Made by a program: the position numbers and the translations under genes
Source: Epiperipatus broadwayi
Taxonomy: Eukaryota; Onychophora; Udeonychophora; Euonychophora; Peripatidae
Direction: 5' to 3'
Length of the DNA stretch: 64,000 nt
NCBI GenBank assembly: GCA_028023455.1
Contig: JAQFVV010006273.1
Span: 746,001 to 810,000, forward strand
The notes under the pieces: generated by a model
Databases searched by the model: none
What the model saw: the letters and a program-made list of their open reading frames with translations, nothing else
Told to the model about the DNA's origin: nothing
In this document: one piece after another, positions 49,393-62,319 of the stretch
Position numbering within the stretch: the stretch's first letter is position 1
Layout: each line of letters opens with the position of its first letter

Positions 49393-51649
49393 AGATATTT
49401 AACAATTAATTCTAATAAATAGAAATAGTTCAACATATAATTACAAGTAAACTACCTTCATCACAAACTTCTGGAAGTTTTACCACTCTTCAGTCTAAAA
49501 ACTTTTCTTCATGTTCATATTACTTTTTTAAGTCCATTTTTCTTACTAATAACTAAAATTATTATGTAGTAAGCATGCAGAATCTTTTTTAAATACATTT
49601 TCATTATTAAATATACAAATAAACAGGTAAGAGAATTAAATTAGTAAAAAAAAAAAAAAAATGTGAGAAATATATTAAACAAACATAAGGAAATATTCTA
49701 CCATGTCTTATACATGCATAAGCTTTATCAACCAATGGTAATCATTATGACATATACACTTATCAATTTAGTCATTTTATAGTGGGAATTATTATGTAAA
49801 GTCAAAAACTACCTTTTTTAAGTTCACAATTTATAAACATGTTTTAATAATATTTAAGCTAAAAATAATAATTTTATTTTGCAACAAACTAATTGTAGAG
49901 TTTAAGCTTCAATTTAGCTATGATGAATATTTAACATTATTATTTTAAAATACTTTGTTTATAGAGAGAAAACAAAAACATATGTTTTAAATTTTATGTA
50001 TTCTAATATTGTAGATCTCATATATTCCATGTTTAAATTTAAATGTAGTGATATCATTGAGAAAATAAATTTAATATTTCAAAAATTGTATAACACTAAT
50101 TTTCTGATGCTTAAGACAATTATAGTAATATCTAAAAATTATAAAAATCTGTAATAAGAGAAGCCAATAATTTGAATTGAGTTAAATTGGTAATTAACTA
50201 TTGCATAACTTGGCAGTCATTATTTGAGTATTTATTTCATAGAAAAAGATCATGATGAATGATTTACACATAATGTGAGACAGTCATTATATAGGACTCT
50301 ACTATATGCATAAATGTATCAAGAATAAATTATCTGAGAAATTATTTTTGATTTATTCAAATCTGCCTGCAAGAGCTATAAAACTGTGGTATGTTTTTCA
50401 ATTACTTATTTAAATTTAATACCACACAGTTCTTCTTAACATTTTGTTTTTAAAAATACATTAGTTAAACTGCAAAATAATTTTCTCTTTTAAAAAAATG
50501 TTCATTTTATATATAACTACAATAAAAATAATAAAAAATTCTACAGTAAATAGCATACATTATCTGTCAAAAAATATAAAAATAGTATCATTAAATATAT
50601 AATAAATAGAAATATATAAGTAAATTAACCATGAATAGTATTGGCATTTAAATAATAAATGAATAGTAGAATAACCAGATAGAATAAAAGTAAATTCAAA
50701 TAACAGACTTATTCTTTATGGATTAATGCAGATGTAGAGTAATGGACTCAAGGTCTATGGATCATAGACCACCTCTTAATAAGATATTCAATTATTTTTT
50801 TATTATTAATAGACTTAATAAATGAATACAAAAATATAGTTTCTATATCTTATTAAATCTAATATTATTAATACAGTAGATATCTACATTTATGATTTCA
50901 ACATTCATGATTTGAAAAAAAAATATTTAAAATGAAATTAATAAAAAAAAAATTATGTATAAATTTTAATTTGTTAGTACTCAAGGCTATCACAACAATA
51001 GCCCTCCATTATTTCCTGTTTTTGTAAATATCCAAAGTCTGTGAAAATTGAAATAAAGTTTAATTTACTGCATAAACGTATAAATTTAATAATAATATAA
51101 ACATTGTATAAGAATATCATTTTATGTAAGTGCAAAATTTTCACATGCGACATCAGAAATAATAAATCTTGAATATTATTAATTAAAGTTCAAGATATTA
51201 CTGTTTATTAAAAGATAATTTTTATAAAATCCACTAATATTTTATAACACTAATTCATTATCATGATAACAATTATTGTAAAATATACATCATTGTGCAT
51301 TTATTAATCTGACTTAAAATATTGTCTAAACATTGAACATGATTATTTATATTTAACTACTATTGACAAATATAAGCAACTATATTATTTTTCTTATAAA
51401 CTTATTCAGTGTGACATCTTGTTCTTATTGTTTTATTTCCTCAAAGTATTGACTGTCTAGAAATATTTATCAGAGCTACAAAATATTTATATATAAATAA
51501 CAGAAATAACAAATATATTTATATACACATAATTCTCAATTTACTGACAAAAATTATTTTTTTTGTATATACCTTCATATTTATATTTTAATTTATGTTT
51601 TTTTTTTAATTTTATCTAATATTATTTAATTATAACTTATGATTTTGTT
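49393..51649. other. AT-rich DNA; small hairpin at 50750
   Basis: No gene or element was recognised. GGTCTATGGATCATAGACC at about 50751-50769 is a short perfect hairpin. Confidence 0.4.
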
Positions 51650-52067
51650 ACTATTCACTTTTTTATATATATCCTGTATGTTTTATAATACATTTTATAA
51701 TTAATACTTTATATATATTTATATCTTATATTTCTATAACTTATTTATTTAATTTAACTTATATTTTAATTTATTATAACTTTTTCATTCTTAATAAAAT
51801 AGTTTTTTAAATTCTTTAATTTTTAAAAGTGCTTATGATTTACCTGCTTTCTAGTCTTTTCTCTGCTAAACTGTTACAATTTTTTTAAAAATGTTATCCT
51901 ACATTATAACCTTGCACCCCTTCATGTGTTTTTTGTTACTATTTCTTCCTTTTTTATTTTTTACATTAATTAAATTTAAATTTTTTTTAGATATGAATCT
52001 TTGTTCATACTATGTTTAATCTTTAATTAATAATATCTCTTTAAATTTTCTTTCTCTTTTATTATTA

Positions 52068-52075
52068 GTATAGTA
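52068..52075. other. Empty target site GTATAGTA in the left arm
   Basis: GTATAGTA sits at the place in the left arm that corresponds to the MITE insertion in the right arm. It is the exact reverse complement of the MITE's right target duplication, TACTATAC, and is present once. Confidence 0.8.
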
Positions 52076-52875
52076 AAACCACTTTTATATTGCCTTCTTC
52101 AAATTTATGACCTATTTTTGAGATATGTATGCATGTAGAAAACTTTTTAATCCTATTTATATTGTTTCATTCTTATATTAATTGAATTTTTCATTTCTCC
52201 TATGCAATAACTTTTAATATTATTTATCTGACTTTGTTCACATTTTATTTCATAAACTCCACTTATACTATTTTTAATATTTTCATTATTATTTTTATAT
52301 ATTTGTTATGTGAGACATCAAATATATATTTTCTTTTTTTATTTATTATTTTAAAATCTATTATTTTACTATATTTTTTGTTTAATTTATGTATAATTGT
52401 GTAATAATAGATTTTAAGGAAATAAATATATATATACTTGATATTTTAGAAAATAAATATATAAAAATTAATTTAAATATTAATAATTCTATAAATGAAG
52501 CTTATGTAAATAAAATGTAAGCAATGTCGGATAGATTATATTATGGGGAAAATGCAAAATTCAATTATAATAAATAAGGTTGAAACAACATAAATGTGAT
52601 AAAAGGTTTTCTAAATGCATAAATACCATAAAAATAAGTTATAAATTTAAAGGAAACAATATAAAAATGATTAACTATACACATAATGAAAGTGAAAAAT
52701 TAATAAGTGTAAACAAAGATTTACTTATATTAAATGTAATTATATGGGAGAAATGAAAAATTCAGTTACAACAAAATTGTTAACATAAATGGTATAAAAG
52801 ATCTCTTATATGAATACCTACTATAAAAATAAATCATAAATTTAAAGAAGATAGTATAAAAATGACTTATTATAC

Positions 52876-53168
52876 CAGCTGTGCACAACCTATGGGTTGC
52901 AACACCTCAAGGAATTGCAGAAAAATTTTTGGAGATCATGAAAATTTTGAGAAGTTTTAATGTTGAATAATAAGCAGTTTTTTCAAAAATCTTATATCAA
53001 ATTGTATGTACTGAAATATAATATAAAGATATATATATTTGTATGTGGTAAAACAACTTTTATTATTACTATCCTTATATTCTTATAATAGAACAGTAAC
53101 ATATAATGAGTGCATAACATTTCAGTTTGAGTATGGGATCATAAGTGTAAAAAGATTGTGCACCTCTG
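52876..53168. mobile_element. 293-bp hAT-type MITE
   Basis: The left end, CAGCTGTGCACAACCTATGG, and the reversed right end, CAGAGGTGCACAATCTTTTT, are terminal inverted repeats. TATTATAC (52868-52875) and TACTATAC (53169-53176) are the 8-bp duplication with one change. CAG-ended TIRs with 8-bp duplications define hAT. No frame inside. It differs in sequence from the 16.9-kb hAT element. Confidence 0.9.
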
Positions 53169-53689
53169 TACTATACTAATAACATCAGAGAAAGAAAAAG
53201 GAAAGAGGCATTATTAATTAAAAAATGAAAATCTAGTATAAACAAAGATTAAAGTATAAAAACTTTATTTCATTAGTTAAAAAAATGAAAAAGGAAGAAT
53301 CAATTATAGAAAACAAATGTAGATGGTGTTATAAGATATGATAAATTTCAAATAATTTAAAACAATTTATTAAAGAAGATTAAAAAGTATGTAAATTCTA
53401 AGCAAGCTTAAAAATTTAAACAATTATGTAATTAAGAATAAAAAGGTTGCATTAAATTAAAATATAAGTTAAATTATATAAAAATATAGAAATATAAAAA
53501 ATTAATATATAAAAAGTATTAATTATAAAATTTATCATAAAAACAATGGGCTATATATATATTTTGAAATGATTATTCATTTCAAAGTTTAGTTAAGTGA
53601 TTGGCTATAGAGAAAACAGAGGTAGGGTGTAAACATTAGGTTGCATACTGATGAAACAGTATAACAGTAAATATTTTAAAAGGTTACAT

Positions 53690-53965
53690 ATTAAATTTAA
53701 CATTATCAATAAAGCAAGTCATATATAACATGACATTGCTTTTATAAGCTTGTATTTACAAAAATGCAATACAGAGAGCATACCAATAGCTCAAATGAGC
53801 TCTTAAATGATAAATGCAGTAAGAGAAAATATTTGAAATCTCTATCCAAAATACTCTTATCCCCAGACCAATTGTTTTCAAGCTTATGGCTCACCTCAGT
53901 GAGGAACTAGAATATTCAGACACTATATCTAAAATATCAACTCAAAACCCAGCACTTATTTCATA
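53690..53965 (+). repeat. Copy of the CTTGTATTTACAAA / TCAGTGAG repeat family
   Basis: TCATATATAACATGACATTG, CTTTTATAAGCTTGTATTTA, GAGCATACCAATAGCTC, GCAGTAAGAGAAAATATTTG, TATCCCCAGACCAATTG and ACCTCAGTGAGGAACTAGAA follow in order and match the inverted copy at 32620-32885. Confidence 0.78.
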
Positions 53966-56900
53966 TGTAATATTTAAATAGAAACTCCAAAGTTTTTGGA
54001 CATGAAAATGTCTTTTACTCCAGCTATCTAACTTTAGCTTAAATAGGTTTAACAACACATATTAGGTATAAAAAAATGTTTGCATTAACCTACCATTCAT
54101 TCAGTCATCAGACCCAGGCCTGACAAATCTAGAAATTCAATTTGTGTGTATGGCCCTCTACTGAGAGATTCTGCTAATGTTTTTTTTTTCATCTTTAAAA
54201 TTCACATATTTTTTTTCTATTTTAATTTCAAAAAAATTCTATAGATATTGAGATACTTGCACACCTCGGCAGTGATAGGTGCCCATTGTATTCATGGAGT
54301 CCTTGAACTTTGTGATAATACTTTGAAAAAAATGTTATGAATGACTAAAAACTTGATTTTTTTGGAAAGTTTATAATTATTTTTACAAATAATTGTGTAA
54401 TAATTATTAGAAATCAAGAATATATATTATTACATATTTATTTTCTACAGAAATGTTTTGTTTTTAAAAATAAGATTACATTTTTCTGAGTAACATTGCC
54501 ATGGAAATTATGGTGGCAAGAAATATGATCTGCCTACAAAATGTCATCTCTAATGGTCTGTTAAAAATATATATATCTTTAAAATTACTAATAAATTTTA
54601 AACTTTTAAAGTATAAGTTGATAGATTTACTAGATATAATTATTCATTCAAATTTTAAATACAAAGTCAAACAAAGAAGATTTCATTCATTTTGAAAACT
54701 CACTCTGTTCCTCCTGACAATTGAATGATGAAACAGTGCTTTGTTTTGATTAAAATCTAATTTTTAAAATAATACCAAAAGTGAAATGTATATTTTAAAA
54801 AAAAAATTATTTTATTTCTAAACAAAAATATATATCAAATAAGTCAAATTTATTATATTCTGATAAATAATAATGGTTTATTATTAAAATGAAAGTTGAA
54901 AGCTTATATAGCAAGTAAGAACAAAGAAAAATATCAGAGTACAGGAGGGTTAAATAAAAAAATATATTCTTTAGTTTTAAAAATATTCTTTAGTTATATT
55001 TAAATAAAAAATTATTTCAGTTAAATAATAAATGTTTAGTTTAATTTTCAGATAGGAAATTTAAAAAAAGTTTTATTTTATAAGTAATTCTTTGTCAAGA
55101 TAGATAAATTATTTAAATGAAGTTTAATCAATTAAGTCCAAGCAGAAAAAAAGTACTGTATATTAAATTAATTAAAATGAAAGAATTATCAAAATTAATT
55201 ATTCTGAAGTTAATCTGTTATCTTAGATTCATGATTAGGCTTTGTTGTATATTTTATTTTTCTTGTTTTTAAAATTTTAGTTTGATTAAAAAAATAAAAG
55301 AAATTTTACAATAAACCTGTTTTCAATTGCAAAAAAAAATGCCTTCAAAAGAAAAAAGTAATTTAAATATCAGGTAACAGAAATCAATAGGTCTGTCTCA
55401 CTCACTCTATTTTCTTATTTTTGTATTGTGTCTGGTTCCAGCATTGTCTTGTTAATCAAACTAATGTGGAACTAAAAAAAAACTTTCACCAGCATCAGGA
55501 AAGACTCCCATGCATTGATAATTTACACTAAGAAATCTCTTCCTAGATGTATAGAACCAACTTTCTGGAATGCTAAAGGAATTCAGTTGTTTAACTATCA
55601 ATGATATACCCTTCAACTAAATGGAAAACCAATTATGAAATTATAAATAATTCAAACCTGTGGAAACCTCAATTTTATCTGAATGCTTAAAAAAAAATTC
55701 AATTAAAAAAATACTGGATTGTGTAATACTAATTTTGACAAAGAGATTGCATTATGGTTAAATTATCAATGGTAATTACAGATTTCAACAACTCAACACT
55801 TTTTTATATGTGTTTAAAATAAAATTTAATAAAATTTCTAATAAATTTTATGTGGTTTACTTATTTGTGTTATTATTTGCTGTCATGATTCTGATTTTTT
55901 AAAAGAATATCTTTATCTCCATGACCTAGGGGCTAGAGTAAGTTTAGGGCTTTGTAGAAATCTATGGCTTGATGTCTTTTCCAATAACTTATACCTTACA
56001 ATAAATTAATAGTAGTGATTAAACACCTATTTAAAGTTGATGTTTGGGATAAGACATTCTAAATGGTAAATCTAGTGGCACTCTCTGATGATTAATGTTG
56101 TCTATACCTGCAGACGATCAAAATCAAGCAAATAAAACAATATGTTGCATTACATAAATGTACAAGAAAAGAAATCTAATTGCTTATATTTAATAATATA
56201 ATTAATGTATATAAATTACATAAGAAAGAAGCTTATAAATATTACAATCTACATGTACAGTGACAAAAATAAAAAACTTAATATTGCCACTAGAAAATCT
56301 ATCTCCTGGCTGACATATACACAGATTCCTTCATGTTTGTTAAAAGTCAGCTGTCTTAAAAAAAATCCAAATGCTAAATTAGTAACTATTATCTGCTTAA
56401 GATTATTAGTTTGTTCAGATTTTGTACTAATTGTAAAAATAACATTTTAAAATCCTATACATTTTAAATATGATAGACAGATGGGCAGATGTTTGGGCAG
56501 ATACATAACAGAGATATAGATGGTCTGATAGATTTATACATAAAGAGACAGAAAGAGTGAGAAAAAAATGTACCTAAATAAAAATATATCTTAAATAAAA
56601 TTATGAGTAATAAATCTTAAATATATTTATGATTAATTAAAAAAAATCCATTTTGACATTTATATAATACATATTCCCTTTTTATATAAAAATTATGTAG
56701 ACATGTATATGAAAATAATGTTCTGTATATACAATCACATATATTATATTCTACATAATTTGTACTTTTTATTAAAATCCCACCTCAAATATTCGATTTT
56801 ATTCAAAATTCTAGATTACTATCTGATAACTTTGCATTAATTTATGATAGATTAGAAATGGTAAAACTACTGATAAATATCTGACAATTTTTGACTTCCA

Positions 56901-57833
56901 TTTGAAGCGGTGGCTAGCCATCATCAGTTATGATATATTGTTATATCAGTTGTAGAGTCCTATTGTTCGTTACTCAGCCTGCTTTCAGAATGCTTTATAT
57001 ATATTAAAGCAGTTGTTTTATTTCCAATGGCAGGTGACCAAGGGCAGACTGAGAAATATACAATTGTACAGAGTCAATCAAAGAGATCTTTAATTATAAG
57101 TCACTTGTGGTCTTAAATATAGCTTAAAACATTAGAAAAAAAAAGAATTAATCAGTGGGAGATTAATACACATTCACACAAAGACGTTCACTTATTTATG
57201 TACACATATTAATGTGTGTGTGTGTGTGTGTACGTGTGTATAAGCCAATAATTTAAATAGTGGTTTAAATAATATAGAAGGTTCATGTTATTTTAAAATT
57301 ATAAATAAAATTTTTAAATAGACTATTTTCTTATGGTTAAATCTGTTTTCTGTTGTCTTTTTTCTTATTTTTAAACAGATTTAATTAGGAAAAATTTTAA
57401 ATCAGTTTCATTAATTGACTGAGAGGTTTTCAAAAAAAACATGGAATTATGTTTTTGTAATTATTAATTCTCTTTGCAAATAGTTTTTTTTTTTTATATG
57501 GGTGAGAATATTACAATTATTTTAATTATTTTTAATCATTATCAAAATGTGACTATAATAAATAATCTGTGACATACTTATAAAAATTCCATGTAAGATA
57601 AAAATTACAGATCCATTATAAAAAAAAAAAAAATGCATGTAAGGATCAAAAAAATATTATTATTTATTCTACTTCTTGTACTGGTGTTTTTTTTACTAAG
57701 ATATATTGTTTTTTTAGCTTTCTCTTTTTCTAGTAGAGAGTTTGAAAAAGAAATTTGAAGTCAAAAAAAAACAATTTCAGTATTATGCCAACCAAAGACA
57801 ATTCTGCCATAAAGAAGTAAACAAAACCCATTA

Positions 57834-57870
<37 letters not shown>

Positions 57871-59120
57871 AGTGTCTGGGTCAGCTAAAGTAATATGACC
57901 TTCCATGCCTGCTATATCTAAATTTCCTTCAAATATGTCTAACTATGCCTTCTATAAACATCAGATCTTGTATAAGGATTACTGCAATACCAACAATACA
58001 TTCATTAAGTAAACTTAGGGTATTCTCATTCACAGGCAAATAAAAAAATAGAAAGGAAAAAAAACTAAGTCATTTTCTTTTAAAGATTTAATGTCACACA
58101 AATTTTCACATGAATAATAATAAAAAAAAACTTTAGAAAGAAAATGAATATACATTTAAAAACTTGTTAATGAGATTACATATACATTTATTTCATTTAA
58201 ATTTATGTTTTTTATTTTTCAAAAGGATGTTATATATTACATTTTATATTTCAATTGACATAATAGTTTTGTTGTTTTATCTTATTATGTTATATTTTGA
58301 AATTTTATGTATAAAAAATGAAGATCGGTGTTTTGATAGCACCTGTAATAACATAACAAACGCATGGCCTAATAACAATATGAAAAAATTCTTAGAATGT
58401 GCTCTTATCATTTTCTTCTATTAATAATCCGCTTAGGAAAGTTAATTACTTTCTCCAGTATTATAACCATAATCTAAATTAAAAGGAGAGAAAAATAATC
58501 TGTATAATAAATAAATAAGGTAAACATAAAATTTACTGTAAAATTTGGAGTGAGCTTTAAATGTAAATAAATTTGATTTAACAGATATACAATAATTTGG
58601 ATGGGGGTGGGGGGTGGATTAACCAAATACATTAGATACGTTAGGTACTTAATTTTAGAATATTATAAAATAATTAGGTACTTTTGTATTATACCTGTTA
58701 TGATGTATTACTCAGGTCATGTTTGCATCCCATAATAATTACCCAAAGTTTCCGATTATGATGTGATGTCATCCAAGAATCCTGGCATGACTAATCCATA
58801 TCACATATATACACATTACCAACTTTTCACACATATATGTACATGACCAATTTGTAAAACATGCTGATTTGTGAATTTTTATTTTTAATGATTTATGCTA
58901 TCACATTGGTTTTTTGAACTGTGAAATTTTTACTTGTGATTTTTAACAAAATGTGTATGAAAAATTTGGGAGGTACCTGCTACAGAAAGGGGTGCAAAAA
59001 AAAGTGCAATATTTTTTATGATAATGAAGGTTTACATTCCTTCTGATAAGCAATGGTATTGTTATTCAACAGGTTGCCTACAAACTCAACTTCCATCACT
59101 GAGCTAAGATTCATCTACAG
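53966..59120. other. AT-rich DNA with TG and TC microsatellites
   Basis: No coding family was recognised. A TG run lies at 57213-57240 and a TC run at 57837-57869. Slightly more complex sequence at 55420-55620 and 56890-57060 may be old repeats but matches nothing I know. Confidence 0.4.
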
Positions 59121-59129
59121 TTAGTCACA

Positions 59130-59675
59130 ACAATTAATGTTCATTGATGAGTGTGAAGACTAGCTCAGTAGTCAAAACCATCATGGACTAGAACAACTAC
59201 CTATATGAAGTCTGTACAAGGATCTTATTAGCTGAAGAGAAACACAAAATTGGAGATCCAGACAAAATTGTAAAAATTGACTGAAAGCCTGTTTTCTGAG
59301 TGGAAGAACCAGGTCAGCAGAATACTACCAGAACAGTGAATCTTTGGTGGATTTTTCAAGGAGATGGAAAAATGCTTTATAGTGAAAATTCCTGATAGGA
59401 TAGCAACCATTCTTATGCAAACCATCAAACAGAATGTGGAACAAGGGTCTTCAATTAACTCTTGATTGTTGGAAAACCTACCAAAGAGATGAATTGCAAG
59501 CTGCTATATATGACCACTTTAGAACAAACCATAGTTATAACTTCATTGACCCAGAAACTGGTGTTCACATACAAAATATAAAAAAGATTTCGGGGTTTGA
59601 TCAAATGGTGGAATAAAAACAAACAGGAACTGCCTATCAATATCTCAATTCATATTTTGTCAAATTCATGCAGAA
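59130..59675 (+). pseudogene. Merlin (IS1595/ISXO2-like) DDE transposase remnant
   Basis: Across three frames one reads KTSSVVKTIMD, then KIGDPDKIVKID, then ESLFSEWKNQ...PEQ, then IFGGFFKEMEKCFIVKIPDR and ILMQTIKQNVEQGSSI, then CWKTYQRDEL...HFRTNHSYNFIDPETGVHIQNI. ISXO2/Merlin transposases have 'VEIDES.F..RK', 'W.FGG..R.T..CF...V.DR', 'D.W.AY', and 'VNHS.NFVDP.TG.HTQ.IE'. The match is good throughout. The middle DCW aspartate is in a shifted frame and several stops are present, so it is dead. The C-terminal block 59434-59616 is open for 60 codons. TIRs were not found. Confidence 0.82.
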
Positions 59676-61404
59676 GTGAGAATATAAACAAAGTGATCCT
59701 TTCATTTCCATTTTGGAAAATATTAAAGATTTCAGTCCACCACAGTGACTCACCATCCCCAATATAATACACCTCTCACATCATTGTAAGTATGATGGTT
59801 TTATATTTAAAAATACAGTTACAGCTAAACTTTTATATATTTGTGTCTTGCTAAAACTTTACATATGTGGGGTTTTTTTTAGTTATAAAGTCAAAACATT
59901 GTCATACATTTCACAATTTTTAGATAAAAACATTAGACTAAAAACTTTATGTTACAGTTTGCCATTTAAAAAATATTTTAGGGTTCTTTTCCATATTTTT
60001 CATTTTTCCATAATGAAATTATCTCTCCATCATTGAAAATAATGTGGATTTTTTTTAGATTAGAATTTTGATATTATATATGCTGTGATGTATTACTCCA
60101 GTGACATATTCGAATTTTGTGATATTTTTCAAATAATGCCTCCACAGGATCTGCTAAGCAATTTTGCCATTAAATTTGTCTGCAGATCACTTGGAAATAT
60201 TTAAACAGAATGCAAACTTAGAATATGTCATAGCAAGTATAATACCAAAGTACCAATAATTATATGTAAATGCTTAGGATACTACTGTATTTAAAGTATA
60301 ATAGCATTAAAAAGAGAAAAGGTATTGAATAATAGTAATCATTCTAATAAATAATACTTGATGCTAATGCAGTATAGTGACTGAATGATCATAATTGAAT
60401 TCAAGATTACATATGCATTTATATCATACATCAATGTGGATTAATATACAATCATTGTCATTCATAATTTGGAAAGTTATTCCCTTGTGTCCATGCCCAT
60501 TCTTGTGATTTAAGAAATAAGACCCAAAGATTTTTAATTCTATATACCTGTGTAGATTGAAATATTATATCCATTCATTAAAGGAAAATTTATTAGCTAT
60601 ATAAAGATAACACCACCCTACTGAATGTGCTTACCTAGTTTTATGAATAAAATGGCTAGTTTGAGACAGAGAGGTATAATGTATTTTATTATACACATGC
60701 ATCATTATGTGAACATATGTTGTTTGTGGCTCATGGTAGTGCTCTTTGACATTTTATTAATTATTTATATCTATAAGGTATTCTCATCATAAAAAAATGT
60801 CGGTGGTCAGCAGAAAAATCTGAACATTATTTGCATTTTTTTATGTTTTATTAATAATAAAACTAAATAATATTCTAAGAAATTCGTATATTCTGTGAAT
60901 GACAATTTTCATCTTTATATAGCATTAAATTCATGAAATGTACTACAGAGCAGGAAACAAGAAAGGTGCAATAATACTGAAATGGCTTCAGTATTGCTGT
61001 GACGATTATAACAATCATCCCATACCATAGACAATGATTTTCATCAGATTTTAATTTTATTTGTTTATTTTTCAGATACTCTTTTTAGATATGTATGATC
61101 TTAACCAAGTACTTTTTTAACTTTTATATTTAATGGCATCAAATAGTTTGACTTTGATAACTATCATTTCTTGTTTGATTTTAGATACAAATGAAATAAA
61201 GCCATAATGAGTGAAAGAAAAGCAAAGGAATATTTTGCATTTCTTTAGTAATACAAAATATAATGTAACTAATAATAATAGTAACAGTAGTAATATGTGT
61301 ACTTCACTTAACTGTGAGCTGATCAATGAATCAGAGCATCCACAATCCTCATCAAGCATGATTAGAAAAAACATTTGAACTGGAAATGGAGAGAAAAAAC
61401 TCAG
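59676..61404. other. AT-rich DNA without recognised features
   Basis: No gene was seen. TGATGTATTACTCCAGTGACAT near 60087 resembles TGATGTATTACTCAGGTCAT near 58703, on the other side of the Merlin relic, possibly as flanking repeats of one element. Confidence 0.35.
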
Positions 61405-61406
61405 TA

Positions 61407-62299
61407 CACCTGGGTCTCATTTTATATAGTAGATAGGTTCCTCAGAAAATGCACACAAAAGAAATCGCACAAAAATAAATATAACTTACCTTGAAAAATG
61501 GAAGATAGGTTCTGTAATTTTCAGAAATCGTCATAAAAGCAAAGCAACAATAAAAAATTACTTTAAAATTCGCATTAAAAAAATAATGAAATAAAGTATG
61601 ACTAATAAAAAATTTCAAATATTTGAAAAAAAGACAAACTTTTTTTACTTTTTATATTAACTACAGTATTTAATTTTACATTTTTTCATACATATTTTAA
61701 TCACTACCGCTATTTGACAATATGTGTTCGTTTGTGAACTAGTAAGAAATCAGATTTGTGACATGTGTACAACTAGCACCACTTTCAGCCTTGTGCTGTG
61801 TTAATGGTTTTCTGTTTCTATATATAAAAAAAAAGAGATCGCAATCAAAACAAAAAAATTATACATTATCATTAGAAAGATTGTTTTCAGTTTAAAAAAT
61901 CAATAAAATCTTTGTTAATATTTATTTTAAAAATCTAAAAAAATATTTATTTCTGTTAATATCTAACAAAATACGTTTTAAAAGTTTAAAATTTTTGAAT
62001 ATTTATTGCGATATTTTTATTCATAGTATAAATCTACTATTATTATTTACTCAGTATAAGTTTGTTATTTACATAGAAGCTAAGATTCTAAATAAAGCTT
62101 CAGGCCATATTTACATTAGGTGCTAATATAATGTTATATTTTTGAAAAAAAAAGTATTTCAAGTCAAAATAAGTTATTAATAATTTAAATTTCTTGATAT
62201 CTAATAAATATAGTGAAATATAAAAGATATTAAAAAGAAACATGAATTGCATAACTTCAAAATCACATTAAATAATCCACATAAAATGAGACCCAGGTG
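61407..62299 (-). mobile_element. 893-bp TIR element with TA target duplication, inverted copy of 36031-36931
   Basis: CACCTGGGTCTCATTTTATA at the left and its inverse, ATAAAATGAGACCCAGGTG, at the right form the TIRs. TA at 61405-61406 and 62300-62301 flanks them. The interior matches the reverse strand of the 36-kb copy along its whole length (for example GATAGGTTCTGTAATTTTC against GAAAATTACAGAACCTATCC), with many changes. No transposase frame in either copy. Confidence 0.9.
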
Positions 62300-62319
62300 T
62301 ATCAAGAAAATATGATTCA

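Larger units (their letters stand above)
51650..53560. repeat. 1.9-kb imperfect palindrome
   Basis: The strand is strikingly T-rich to 52366 and A-rich after 52402, because the halves are inverted copies. TAAAATCTATTATT and AATAATAGATTTTA frame the centre near 52384. TTCATTTCTCC...AATTGAATTTTTC, GTAGAAAAC, AAATTTATGACC and, near the ends, TTTTATAATTAATACTTT all recur inverted. The right arm also holds a direct duplication (about 226 bp, in 52500-52870) and a 293-bp MITE. Arms are diverged, so it is old. Confidence 0.82.

Noticed and set aside
50730-50780. tRNA-Leu-like CTCAAGG loop with hairpin
   Set aside because: No A or B box at the right spacing; only a small palindrome remains.
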